From the NCBI RefSeq assembly GCF_017545445.1, contig NZ_JAFWOM010000030.1, forward strand, positions 1-64,000: a stretch of 64,000 bases of DNA. Reading direction: 5' to 3'. The notes beneath the pieces were generated by a model. That model worked only from the letters and a program-made list of their open reading frames with translations. It had not been told where the DNA came from and did no database searches. The translations under genes and the position numbers were made by a program. This stretch comes from Fibrobacter sp. Lineage in GTDB: Bacteria > Fibrobacterota > Fibrobacteria > Fibrobacterales > Fibrobacteraceae. Below, in pieces: positions 34,515 to 42,012 of the stretch (the stretch's first letter is position 1; each line of letters opens with the position of its first letter).

Positions 34515-34580
34515 CTAAGTTAATTGGTTTAATCTAATTAAATTTGATTGGACTAAAATACTTGGTCTAGTCTAATTTAA
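34515..34580 (+). promoter_or_regulatory. Four direct repeats at 19-bp period in the araC leader
   Basis: CTAAGTTAATTGG (34515), CTAATTAAATTTG (34534), CTAAAATACTTGG (34553) and CTAATTTAA (34572) each start 19 bp after the previous one. The consensus is CTAAnnnAnTTGG. Located directly downstream of the promoter, they are well placed for autorepression by the encoded regulator, while related sites upstream of other promoters would activate. Confidence 0.6.
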
Positions 34581-34593
34581 AGAGAGTGCAATC

Positions 34594-35535
34594 ATGATAA
34601 CGCCCATAACCGATAAGAATCTGATTCGAATCCAGAATACAGATTTCTTTTCTCATTATATGCTGCAAAATAAAACTGGAACGGGCCATCTTTTATTGTA
34701 CAACATTTTGCCGGGGTTACAAGTTTTTTATAGTAATTTCCACCTCAAGGAATTTACCTTCAATTTTGAAAATCAAGGAAAAAGTTTAATCGTTTTGCAC
34801 TGCCATAACGGCAGCGCAGAATGGCTAAATTCAGAATCCTTGTTGAAATCCATGGAAGAGAACGGCTTGCTGCTCTTGGATCAAATGCCAGCTTGCAAAA
34901 CATACAGTTTCCCAGTTCAGTGCTACCATGGAATTGCTGTTGTTTTCTCGATGGACCGTTGCAAGTCGGAACTCGTCAACATGTTCAAAGCTGTCGGCGT
35001 TGACTTTGCAGCTCTTGTCCAAAAAATCCAGCCGCTTACGTTGCCGTTAAAATTACCGTCAAGCGAACATGTAAGCCATATCTTTTCAGAACTCTACAGG
35101 CTGCCGAAAAACATCCGACTGCCGTATTTCAAAATCAAAGTGCTCGAACTCATGCTGTTCTTGAGCCGTCTCGATGCCGAAGCTAATTACGAAACGGCGG
35201 CTTTGATTCCGAGTGCTTATAAGGCTAAAATGGAACTCTTGCGAGAAATCCTGCGCGAAAACATCGAAGACCATTTGACGTTAGAAGAACTTTCCAAGCA
35301 GATTGACATGAGCCCGACGCAGATGAAGAAATATTTCAAGCTAGCGTATGGCGATTCCATTTATTCGTACCTCAAAACGTACCGCATGAAAACAGCATCC
35401 CAGCTCTTGCAAGATGGAAAATTTAACATTGCCGAAGTCGCGAGCCGCGTAGGCTATACAAACTCCAGCAAGTTTGCGCAAGCGTTCAAGGAATACACTG
35501 GGCGTTCCCCGAAAGAATTCCGCAATAAGTCGTAA
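34594..35535 (+). CDS. AraC-family transcriptional regulator, probable iron/siderophore regulator
   Basis: The 313-residue protein ends with a two-part AraC/XylS helix-turn-helix domain (about residues 210-311): LREILRENIEDHLTLEELSK, DMSPTQMKKYFKLAYGDSIY and the family signature IAEVASRVGYTNSSKFAQAF, then YTGRSPKEFRNKS. The N-terminal 200 residues form a sensing domain like that of PchR/YbtA-type regulators (FENQGKSLIVLHCHNGSAEW). Those regulators bind a ferric siderophore and activate receptor genes. Its position downstream of the receptor/TonB/ABC genes and the direct repeats before several units point to a local activator. The iron-siderophore effector is inferred, not visible. Confidence 0.85.
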   Translation: MITPITDKNLIRIQNTDFFSHYMLQNKTGTGHLLLYNILPGLQVFYSNFHLKEFTFNFENQGKSLIVLHCHNGSAEWLNSESLLKSMEENGLLLLDQMPACKTYSFPVQCYHGIAVVFSMDRCKSELVNMFKAVGVDFAALVQKIQPLTLPLKLPSSEHVSHIFSELYRLPKNIRLPYFKIKVLELMLFLSRLDAEANYETAALIPSAYKAKMELLREILRENIEDHLTLEELSKQIDMSPTQMKKYFKLAYGDSIYSYLKTYRMKTASQLLQDGKFNIAEVASRVGYTNSSKFAQAFKEYTGRSPKEFRNKS

Positions 35536-35633
35536 TAGGTTGTCGTGACGGCTAACCTAAATTTCGCATATATTTAAATATTCGCATAAATAACTATTGC
35601 CGCTGCTCCCATTTTTTTCTATCATTTGCGCCC

Positions 35634-36356
35634 ATGAGTTATTTAAAGGGTTTGAAAGATGGTTCCCCGATTGGGCTTGGCTATTTTGCCGTGTCCTTTT
35701 CGTTTGGCATTGCGGGGTCGAATTTTCTGTCGTGGCCGCTTGTGACGCTTATTTCTATGACGAACCTCACGTCGGCGGGGCAGTTCGCGGGGCTTCAGAT
35801 CATGGCAGATGCGGCTGGTACGTTTATCGAAATGGCTCTTGCGACGTTTTTTATCAACCTCCGCTATTCGCTGATGGCAATTTCTCTGTCGCAGAAGGTG
35901 TCGCCTGAATTCGGGACGGCAAAGCGCTTGCTTCTGGCGACAGGCATCACCGACGAGATTTTTGCAGTCGCGATGTCGCAAAAAAGTGTAACTCCGATTT
36001 ATTTCCTCGGGCTTTCGACGCTCCCTTACTTTGGCTGGTCGCTTGGAACGATGGTGGGCGCGATTTGCGGTGAAATTCTCCCTGCGATGGTGACGAACGC
36101 CCTTGGTGTCGCACTTTACGGCATGTTTGTGGCCATCGTTGTCCCGCAGATGAAATCTCATGGCCCGACGATTTTTGCCGTTGCAATTGCCGTGGCGCTA
36201 AGCTGTGCGTTCAAGTTCTTCCCGCCGCTCAGTGGCGTTTCTGTGGGTTTTGCGATTATCATTTGCGCTTTGGTTGCATCCCTCGTGGCGGCGGCGCTGT
36301 TCCCCATGAAGATGGATAATGGTGAAGTCAATGATGCCGAAGGAGTTGCAAAATGA
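35634..36356 (+). CDS. azlC: AzlC-family branched-chain amino acid exporter subunit
   Basis: The 240-residue membrane protein carries the AzlC pattern: KDGSPIGLGYFAVSFSFGIA at the N-terminus, AGQFAGLQIMADAAGTFIEM, LRYSLMAISLSQKVSP and TGITDEIFAVA, with about seven helices. AzlC with AzlD exports branched-chain amino acids (or azaleucine). The start ATG is at 35634 and the azlD start overlaps its stop by four bases. It is about 100 bp downstream of the AraC gene but looks unrelated to the iron genes. Confidence 0.9.
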   Translation: MSYLKGLKDGSPIGLGYFAVSFSFGIAGSNFLSWPLVTLISMTNLTSAGQFAGLQIMADAAGTFIEMALATFFINLRYSLMAISLSQKVSPEFGTAKRLLLATGITDEIFAVAMSQKSVTPIYFLGLSTLPYFGWSLGTMVGAICGEILPAMVTNALGVALYGMFVAIVVPQMKSHGPTIFAVAIAVALSCAFKFFPPLSGVSVGFAIIICALVASLVAAALFPMKMDNGEVNDAEGVAK

Positions 36357-36676
36357 ATATTGATTTGCAGACCTATGCAATCTATTTGCTTGTCATGGCG
36401 GGCGTTACGCTATTCTTGCGTGCAGTGCCGTTCATTCTGCTCCGTAAAAAACTCAAGAGTGTTTTCTGGAGTTCGTTTTTGGCATATGTGCCTTACACCG
36501 TGCTTAGCGCGATGACTGTGCCTGCGATTTTCTTTGCGACGGATAGTCGCATTACGGGCGTTTGTGCACTTTTGGCGGCTGTGGTCGCCTCGCTCCTTGG
36601 TGGCGGACTCGTGACGGTTGCAGCAGTCTCGTGCCTCACGGTTCTTGGCGTTGATGGTTTGCTCTTGGTGCTGTAG
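36353..36676 (+). CDS. azlD: AzlD-family small subunit
   Basis: The 107-residue protein has four predicted membrane helices and the AzlD core FLRAVPFILLRKKLKSVFWS, where R-A-x-P-F is the family hallmark. It is the usual small partner of AzlC, and the genes overlap (ATGA). The final helix GVDGLLLVL reaches the stop without a cytoplasmic tail. Confidence 0.88.
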   Translation: MNIDLQTYAIYLLVMAGVTLFLRAVPFILLRKKLKSVFWSSFLAYVPYTVLSAMTVPAIFFATDSRITGVCALLAAVVASLLGGGLVTVAAVSCLTVLGVDGLLLVL

Positions 36677-36823
36677 TTTAACTAAAAACCATGGACCAAT
36701 GACTAATGACCAATAACCACACACCTTTTATTATTTAAAAAATCTCCAAAACACAAGTTTCTGCGGCCACTAAATTGTATATTCTTGCGTGTAATTATCG
36801 TTTTTAGTTATTTTGGAGCTGAA

Positions 36824-37927
36824 ATGGATATTGGTGCCCTTCATTTTCAAAATCCCGAAGCCTTTTGGCTGTTATTGTTTGTTCCGCTGTTGATTGCGCT
36901 CTATGTCTATCGCCAACAGCGCCGTAAAAGTACTATCAAGTTCCCGGCGCTCGCGCTTGCAAAAAAGGCGGTGCCGAGCCGTCGCGTCAAGTTTAGGCAC
37001 ATAGTACCTGCACTTCGATTGGCGGCGCTCATTTGCTTTGTGGTGGCGCTTGCCCGCCCGCAGAATGCGATGGAAGTCGAATACACCTCGACGGATGGCG
37101 TGGATATTATGCTTGCGCTTGACGTTTCCGGTTCCATGGGCACACTCGACATGCTGACTCGTACGGAACAGGCGAAACTCGGAGTGATGAATGCTGAACG
37201 CATTTTGAAGAAAGGTGAATATTGGAAGTACAGCCGCCTCGGTTACGCTCAAGACGTGATTGCAGAATTTATTCAAAAACGCCATAGCGACCGCATCGGG
37301 CTTTCGGCTTTTGGTGCCCGTTCGTTCACGCAGTGCCCACTCACGATGGATTACGGCTCGTTGCTTGAAATCCTCAAAGCAAGCGACGATCTTGCCCGCG
37401 ATACGCTTATCAACAATAGGACTGCTATTGGCGATGGCCTCATGAACGCCCTTGCAAGGCTCAAAATGTCAGATGCCAAGTCCCGCGTGGTGGTGCTTTT
37501 GACCGATGGCCGCGACAATGCGAGCGTCGTGCCTCCGATGCGTGCTGCCGAAGTCGCTAAGTCCTTGGGCGTCAAAGTCTATACTGTCGGCGTCGGCAAA
37601 AAGAGCGGCAAGATTTTGGCGTTCCAGCAGAACCCGTGGACGGGTGAAATCTCTTGGGGTGAACGCGATATCCAACCCGAAGAAGGCATTGACGAAAGCG
37701 TGCTCAAGGATGTCGCCGCAAAGACCGGCGGTCGTTTCTACCGCGCAGAGAACAAGGAAGAACTCGAAAAGATTTACTCTGAAATCGACGAACTCGAAAA
37801 GACTGAAATCGAGACGATTGCATACGCCCGCTACGCCGAAAAATTCTACCCGTGGCTTTTGGTCGGCGCTCTTCTCATTTTGCTCGAACTCATTCTTGCA
37901 AACACCAGATTCGTACGAATACCGTAG
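36824..37927 (+). CDS. batA: BatA-type von Willebrand factor A membrane protein
   Basis: The ATG at 36824 follows GGAG and gives 367 residues; a longer reading from 36785 starts with TTG and has no support. Two N-terminal helices (about 13-28 and 61-77, the second before ARPQ) precede a VWA domain with the metal-ion-dependent adhesion site DVSGS (Asp100-Ser104), TAIGDGLMNALARL and VLLTDGRDN. A last helix (about 345-362) anchors the C-terminus. BatA and BatB proteins of the aerotolerance operon are linked to MoxR ATPases and envelope stress. A similar protein is encoded at 39653; the MoxR gene is not within the window. Confidence 0.8.
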   Translation: MDIGALHFQNPEAFWLLLFVPLLIALYVYRQQRRKSTIKFPALALAKKAVPSRRVKFRHIVPALRLAALICFVVALARPQNAMEVEYTSTDGVDIMLALDVSGSMGTLDMLTRTEQAKLGVMNAERILKKGEYWKYSRLGYAQDVIAEFIQKRHSDRIGLSAFGARSFTQCPLTMDYGSLLEILKASDDLARDTLINNRTAIGDGLMNALARLKMSDAKSRVVVLLTDGRDNASVVPPMRAAEVAKSLGVKVYTVGVGKKSGKILAFQQNPWTGEISWGERDIQPEEGIDESVLKDVAAKTGGRFYRAENKEELEKIYSEIDELEKTEIETIAYARYAEKFYPWLLVGALLILLELILANTRFVRIP

Positions 37928-38207
37928 TTTGACAATCGTCGAATCCGTCATCCTGAAGTATGGATCCAGTTATTTCTTGTTTGCTAAAATCAAGACTTAA
38001 CTGGATTCGGTCACCCCCCCAAAAGGATATAAGAACCATTAGAACAGTATGGAGGGAATAAGCCCAAAGCCTTGCAACGCAAGGCGACCTCAAAGCGAAG
38101 CGACCCCATACCTAACATCTTTTTGAATGACTCGTTTCGAGGATGACTGTGGCTTCGCCACTCGCCTTGTATGGTTATCACCTAAGTCTATCGTCTATCG
38201 CCTAAAC
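37928..38207. other. Intergenic region with dispersed repeat fragments
   Basis: About 280 bp between two converging genes contain GTCATCCTGAAGTATGGATC-type and GGATTCGGTCACC pieces and a GCGACCTCAAAGCGAAGCGA stretch, all common in repeat-derived DNA of this genome (compare 33090 and 58420). TGGATCCAGTTA and TAACTGGATTCGG form an imperfect inverted repeat. No credible gene was found. Confidence 0.5.
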
Positions 38208-39377
38208 TCACTCCTTCGGCTCAGGAGTTTCCGGCTTGTAGCAGTTCTTCTTTGCTTCGGCGAAAATTTTGGAAATGTTGCTCGAAGACATGTTCGATAT
38301 TTCGGCATAGTGGAGGCTGAAAGAAATCTTCCAAGAATTCATGTCCGCTTGCATGCTGTCGCGATCGCAATCTCGAATAAGTTTTTGGCAGAACTGTTCT
38401 ATTTCCGAAATTTCGTCGCACTCCATGATTATTGAAAATTGACTTTCTCCGGTGCGAGCCAAAAATCCACGCTGTTCTCGACACTGTCGCTTGAGGAACG
38501 ATGCGAGATCTGCAATGACGCGGTCGGACATCTCGTAGCCGAACTTGCGGACGATAGCCCTGAAGTAATCGACTTCTAAGAGTAGAATGAACAGACGTTT
38601 GCTTGAATCTTGATGCTGCGTGATGTACTGGAGGTAGTCTATCAAGCGAATTTTGTTGTTAATTCCTGTCAGCGGGTCCGAAGTAATTCTGTATTTCAAA
38701 AGAGTGACATAAACATGTAGCAACGTAAGAGCGAAAATGGGATCTGTAAGCGGAATGTTTGGAGTAAAGTATTGTATGATGCAGGCAAAGCTTGGAATAA
38801 AGGCGATGATGGACAGATAAAGGGCTTCTTTGCGATTTGTGGAATTTTTTTGTGCGATGGCGTTCTGAATGCCGATAACCATTGTCGCAAAAATGTAGAG
38901 CAAGTTAAGCCCGATGAGGAATGGCAGTAGCCTCCTGAACTGGAGCGAAGTCGCATGGCAGTCGTTTGTGAACCCGTAAATGCTGATTCCTATGCAAATA
39001 AAAATACCGATGATGCTTGGAGTTGAGAACAGTGGGAACAAGTGCTTGTATGAATAGACACTTTTTCGGACACGCAAGTAGATGAATGAAAACCAGAGCT
39101 GTCCAAGCAACAGCGAAGAAATGAGGCTCAATGCGTACATGACCGCATAGACAACGCAAATCTTCTGGTTGCTCCCGTAAAGGTCGTTTTGGACGTGGAT
39201 GACGTGCAGCATCTTGGTCACCGTGCTTAACACGATGTAAATGATGGTGTCGATGATGGTAAAGCCGAGAATGCGTTCTTCCAAATGCCTGAGAACGCTC
39301 TCCCTGAACTGGAGCAGCGTAATCAGCAATATGATTATGCTAATTATATTGATTTCTATTAATGCAGTGTAAGACAT
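38208..39377 (-). CDS. Membrane protein with degenerate GGDEF domain
   Basis: The 389-residue protein has six to seven N-terminal helices (residues 5-220), then a GGDEF-fold domain starting SDPLTGINNKIRLIDYLQYI. The catalytic motif GGDEF is replaced by TGESQF (309-314), so diguanylate cyclase activity is unlikely. Such domains can bind GTP or c-di-GMP or act as signalling scaffolds. It lies on the opposite strand between the two Bat-type genes. The truly active GGDEF protein of the window is at 55914. No HAMP or other sensor domain was recognised. Confidence 0.8.
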   Translation of the reverse strand: MSYTALIEINIISIIILLITLLQFRESVLRHLEERILGFTIIDTIIYIVLSTVTKMLHVIHVQNDLYGSNQKICVVYAVMYALSLISSLLLGQLWFSFIYLRVRKSVYSYKHLFPLFSTPSIIGIFICIGISIYGFTNDCHATSLQFRRLLPFLIGLNLLYIFATMVIGIQNAIAQKNSTNRKEALYLSIIAFIPSFACIIQYFTPNIPLTDPIFALTLLHVYVTLLKYRITSDPLTGINNKIRLIDYLQYITQHQDSSKRLFILLLEVDYFRAIVRKFGYEMSDRVIADLASFLKRQCREQRGFLARTGESQFSIIMECDEISEIEQFCQKLIRDCDRDSMQADMNSWKISFSLHYAEISNMSSSNISKIFAEAKKNCYKPETPEPKE

Positions 39378-39509
39378 TCTCGCAACCTAAACCTTAAGGA
39401 AAAATATAAATAATTGCAAGTTTTTTGTATGAAAAAATGTAAAATGTTTGGCGGTCATTGGTCCATGGACAATATTTCTTATAATCGTACCATAGGCACC
39501 TGACTTAAA

Positions 39510-39594
39510 CCACTGACTACTGACCACTAACCACTAATCACTAACCACTAATCACTAATCACTAACCACTAATCACTAACCTCTGACCACTAAC
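39510..39594 (+). repeat. Heptamer tandem repeat (CACTAAC / CACTAAT)
   Basis: The stretch holds a run of seven-base units alternating CACTAAC and CACTAAT, with related TGACTAC and TGACCAC units at the edges. Similar but shorter pieces lie at about 36685-36722 and 40690-40715, flanking both Bat genes. These non-coding units probably arise by slippage or recombination. Confidence 0.75.
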
Positions 39595-39652
39595 TTTTGT
39601 ATATTCTTCTTGCCCAGTTGGAAATAAAGGGCTTGATTTATCGGAGTCTATA

Positions 39653-40681
39653 ATGAGATTTGCTGAACCGAACTTTTTGTGGGGCCTTTTTACACTGCCT
39701 CTATTTGCGCTTCTGTTTGTGTATGCGTATCATCGACGTAAAAAACTTGCCGCCCGTTTTGTCTCGCTTTCGATGCTCCCGAAGCTATCGACTAGCGTAT
39801 CGCCGTGGCGCCGATTGACAAAAGTTCTGTTGTTGCTTTTGGCGATAGCCTTCTTGTTTGTAGCTCTTGCCCGCCCGCAGTGGGGCCGCAAGATGGAACA
39901 TGTGGAACGCCGTGGTCAAGACCTTGTGTTATTGCAAGATATTTCACTTTCGATGCTTGCCGAAGACGTGAAGCCGAACCGCTTGGTCCGCAGCCGTCAC
40001 GAGATTTCGTCGTTCCTCGAATCGCTGACTGGCGACCGCGTGGGCTTGGTGGCGTTCAGCGGCGAGGCTCAGGTGATGGTGCCTTTGACGCTCGATTACG
40101 GCACGGTGCAGATGGTGCTTCGCGAACTCAATCCGGGGTGGCTCATGCCGGGTACGAATCTAGAAAAAGCAATTCGTAAAGGTATGACTTTGTTCAAAAA
40201 TTCAGGTGGCCCGAGTATGCATTCCGTGATGATTCTCATGAGCGATGGCGAAGAACTTGAAGCCGCCGCCGTCAATGCCGCGAAAGAAGCCGCCGAGATG
40301 GGCATCAAGATTTATACCATCGGCATTGGCTCCCGCGAAGGCGTGCCCATACCGCTCAAGGACAAAAATGGCGGAAGCGTCTATAAGAAGGACATGCAAG
40401 GCAACATCGTGACGACCCGCCTAGAAGAAGGAACCTTGCAGGAAATTGCGAACGTGACGGGCGCGCTCTATTTTTACGCAAGCCCAGGTGAGTTCCAACT
40501 GCAAAAAGTCTTGACCGAAATCGCGACGCTCGAAAAGAAGGACCAGAGCAGCGACCGCATGGAAAATTACCAGGACCGTTACCAGATTTTCCTCGGACTT
40601 GCGGCACTTTTGTTCTTAATCGAGGCTGTAGTCTCGGAACGTGGCCGCCGCCGCAAGCAACTCAACGGACGATTCAGTTGA
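39653..40681 (+). CDS. batB: BatB-type von Willebrand factor A membrane protein
   Basis: The 342-residue protein has helices at about 8-25 and 57-73 (ending ALARPQWG) and a VWA domain with MIDAS residues DISLS (Asp96-Ser100), DRVGLVAFSGEAQVMVPLT and MILMSDGEELE. A final helix lies at about 310-330. The start is preceded by CGGAG. It is paralogous to the protein at 36824 and follows the BatA/BatB division of the aerotolerance operon, but the two are separated by an opposing gene and repeats. A bidirectional-looking terminator follows at 40726. Confidence 0.8.
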   Translation: MRFAEPNFLWGLFTLPLFALLFVYAYHRRKKLAARFVSLSMLPKLSTSVSPWRRLTKVLLLLLAIAFLFVALARPQWGRKMEHVERRGQDLVLLQDISLSMLAEDVKPNRLVRSRHEISSFLESLTGDRVGLVAFSGEAQVMVPLTLDYGTVQMVLRELNPGWLMPGTNLEKAIRKGMTLFKNSGGPSMHSVMILMSDGEELEAAAVNAAKEAAEMGIKIYTIGIGSREGVPIPLKDKNGGSVYKKDMQGNIVTTRLEEGTLQEIANVTGALYFYASPGEFQLQKVLTEIATLEKKDQSSDRMENYQDRYQIFLGLAALLFLIEAVVSERGRRRKQLNGRFS

Positions 40682-40725
40682 TAGCTTTCCTAACCACTAT
40701 TAACTAACCACTGTTTACTAAAAAA

Positions 40726-40753
40726 GGCCCGACGCGCTCGCATCGGGTCTTTT
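40726..40753 (+). terminator. Terminator after batB
   Basis: GGCCCGA (40726-40732) pairs with TCGGGTC (40743-40749), with TTTT after it and As before it. Two near-copies lie at 41886 and 46588; the sequence after this copy (GAAATATATTATACTTTG) is also repeated after 41909, marking a duplicated unit. Confidence 0.75.
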
Positions 40754-40779
40754 GAAATATATTATACTTTGTAAAAACA

Positions 40780-40866
40780 GATGGTTACTCCATAAGTAAA
40801 ATTGAACATGTTCCTTATGGAATATTGCAGGTCTTGTTTCCGCCATACAAGAAGAAAGGAGATTGA
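40780..40866 (+). pseudogene. 3' remnant of a duplicated subtilase gene
   Basis: These 29 codons read DGYSISKIEHVPYGILQVLF then PPYKKKGD and stop, the same ending as the protease at 42013. The first codons differ from it only at synonymous positions, while the last 60 bp are identical, so this was once a coding paralogue. All upstream parts are gone. Confidence 0.85.
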
Positions 40867-40868
40867 AA

Positions 40869-41882
40869 ATGAAAAAAATGGCCATATTACTTTTGTGCCT
40901 TTCTGCAATCCTTTGGGCCAAAACATGGGAAACGGAATGGATGGCGTGCAGTGCAAATGAAGGCTTTTGGTTTCCGAACCATAATTGGACGGATAAAGGC
41001 GAGCCGTGGATTAAGCCTCTCTTGATTGGAGACTCTTTAGAAAATTATAATGAAACGGGAATTTTCTTTAGTTATCGTCATCCAACAGTAGATTGTTTAC
41101 TAAATCCAAATCCCGAATTTGATATTGATTTGTGCGAAGAATATAATATGAACAATGATTTTGATGTGAGATATACTCCAACTTCGTCAGATAAAGCGGG
41201 TTTGATAAAGGACTCTATTTTTTATTTTATTGGGTGCTCAGGAAAGAAAAATTGTGATAAAGATTTGTCGCCTGATGTTGTGACGGACGCTGTTTTTGTT
41301 TCAAATGTTAGAGGATTTGTTAGCTATTTTTTCCCTAAGGGTGATTCAGTAAATTGGGATTTTTTTGTTCCTTATATTCCTCCAAATCCTTATGCTCCTC
41401 CAAAAAACGCAGAAACCAAAACCAATAATGTTGTTAATCGGGATTCTATTGGATATACTATTTTAGCATTTGATGATTTTTTTGGGAAAAGATATTCTTC
41501 GAAAAATGGTATGTATTTTGTTTATAAAAAAATTAGTGACAAATTTGAATATTACGCTTTGTGTAATTGGAATGTTCTCCTTTCCTCTGGTGAACCTCAT
41601 CCTTATTTTTTTGATGATGGAATTCGTAGAATCCGTGCTCTCCAATGTGAATTTCAAGATGACGGAACTTTAAATTTTGACAAGATTCCTAATGCAAAGG
41701 CTATCCCTGAAAATTTCTGCTCCACGCAATCTATTCCTTCAAATCGCAGATATTATTTTAAGCAAAAGAATGAACTTGCGAATTTCCCATTCTACAAAGT
41801 CAACGGCATTCCTGCCACTAAAGCTTCTTCAAACATTGTCATTCAAAATAAACAACCCATGCTTCGACTCAAGGGAAATTAA
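40869..41882 (+). CDS. Exported protein paired with subtilase, paralogue A
   Basis: The ATG at 40869 sits seven bases after AGGAG; an in-frame TTG at 40863 is ignored. The 337-residue product has a signal peptide ending SAILWAK. The sequence NEGFWFPNHNWTDKGEPWIKP near the N-terminus (here in two parts: NEGFWFPNHNW and TDKGEPWIKP) and the last 75 residues (CEFQDDGTLNFDKIP to MLRLKGN) are shared with the protein at 45255, while the middle differs strongly. No family was recognised. It contains many aromatic residues and a few cysteines. Being next to a protease, it could be a substrate, a propeptide-like inhibitor or a cell-surface partner. Confidence 0.7.
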   Translation: MKKMAILLLCLSAILWAKTWETEWMACSANEGFWFPNHNWTDKGEPWIKPLLIGDSLENYNETGIFFSYRHPTVDCLLNPNPEFDIDLCEEYNMNNDFDVRYTPTSSDKAGLIKDSIFYFIGCSGKKNCDKDLSPDVVTDAVFVSNVRGFVSYFFPKGDSVNWDFFVPYIPPNPYAPPKNAETKTNNVVNRDSIGYTILAFDDFFGKRYSSKNGMYFVYKKISDKFEYYALCNWNVLLSSGEPHPYFFDDGIRRIRALQCEFQDDGTLNFDKIPNAKAIPENFCSTQSIPSNRRYYFKQKNELANFPFYKVNGIPATKASSNIVIQNKQPMLRLKGN

Positions 41883-41885
41883 AAA

Positions 41886-41912
41886 GGCCCGACGTGCTCG
41901 CATCGGGTCTTG
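41886..41912 (+). terminator. Terminator after exported protein A
   Basis: GGCCCGA (41886-41892) and TCGGGTC (41903-41909) form the stem, with TTGTG after it. It is a near-copy of the terminator at 40726, including the downstream tail up to about 41936. Confidence 0.7.
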
Positions 41913-41961
41913 TGAAATGTATTATACTTTGTAAAAAAAAACATTACGTTTGAAATTTTTA

Positions 41962-41989
41962 TTGACAAGGTAAAATAATAATTTAATTT
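41962..41989 (+). promoter_or_regulatory. Promoter of the subtilase operon
   Basis: TTGACA (41962-41967) with a 16-bp spacer to TAATTT (41984-41989) lies just before the protease start at 42013. The surrounding DNA is very AT-rich. Confidence 0.5.
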
Positions 41990-42012
41990 TATCTTAAATA
42001 AAGGTTGTTTGA

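Noticed and set aside
39510..39594. CRISPR array
   Set aside because: The units are seven bases long without unique spacers and no cas gene is near.
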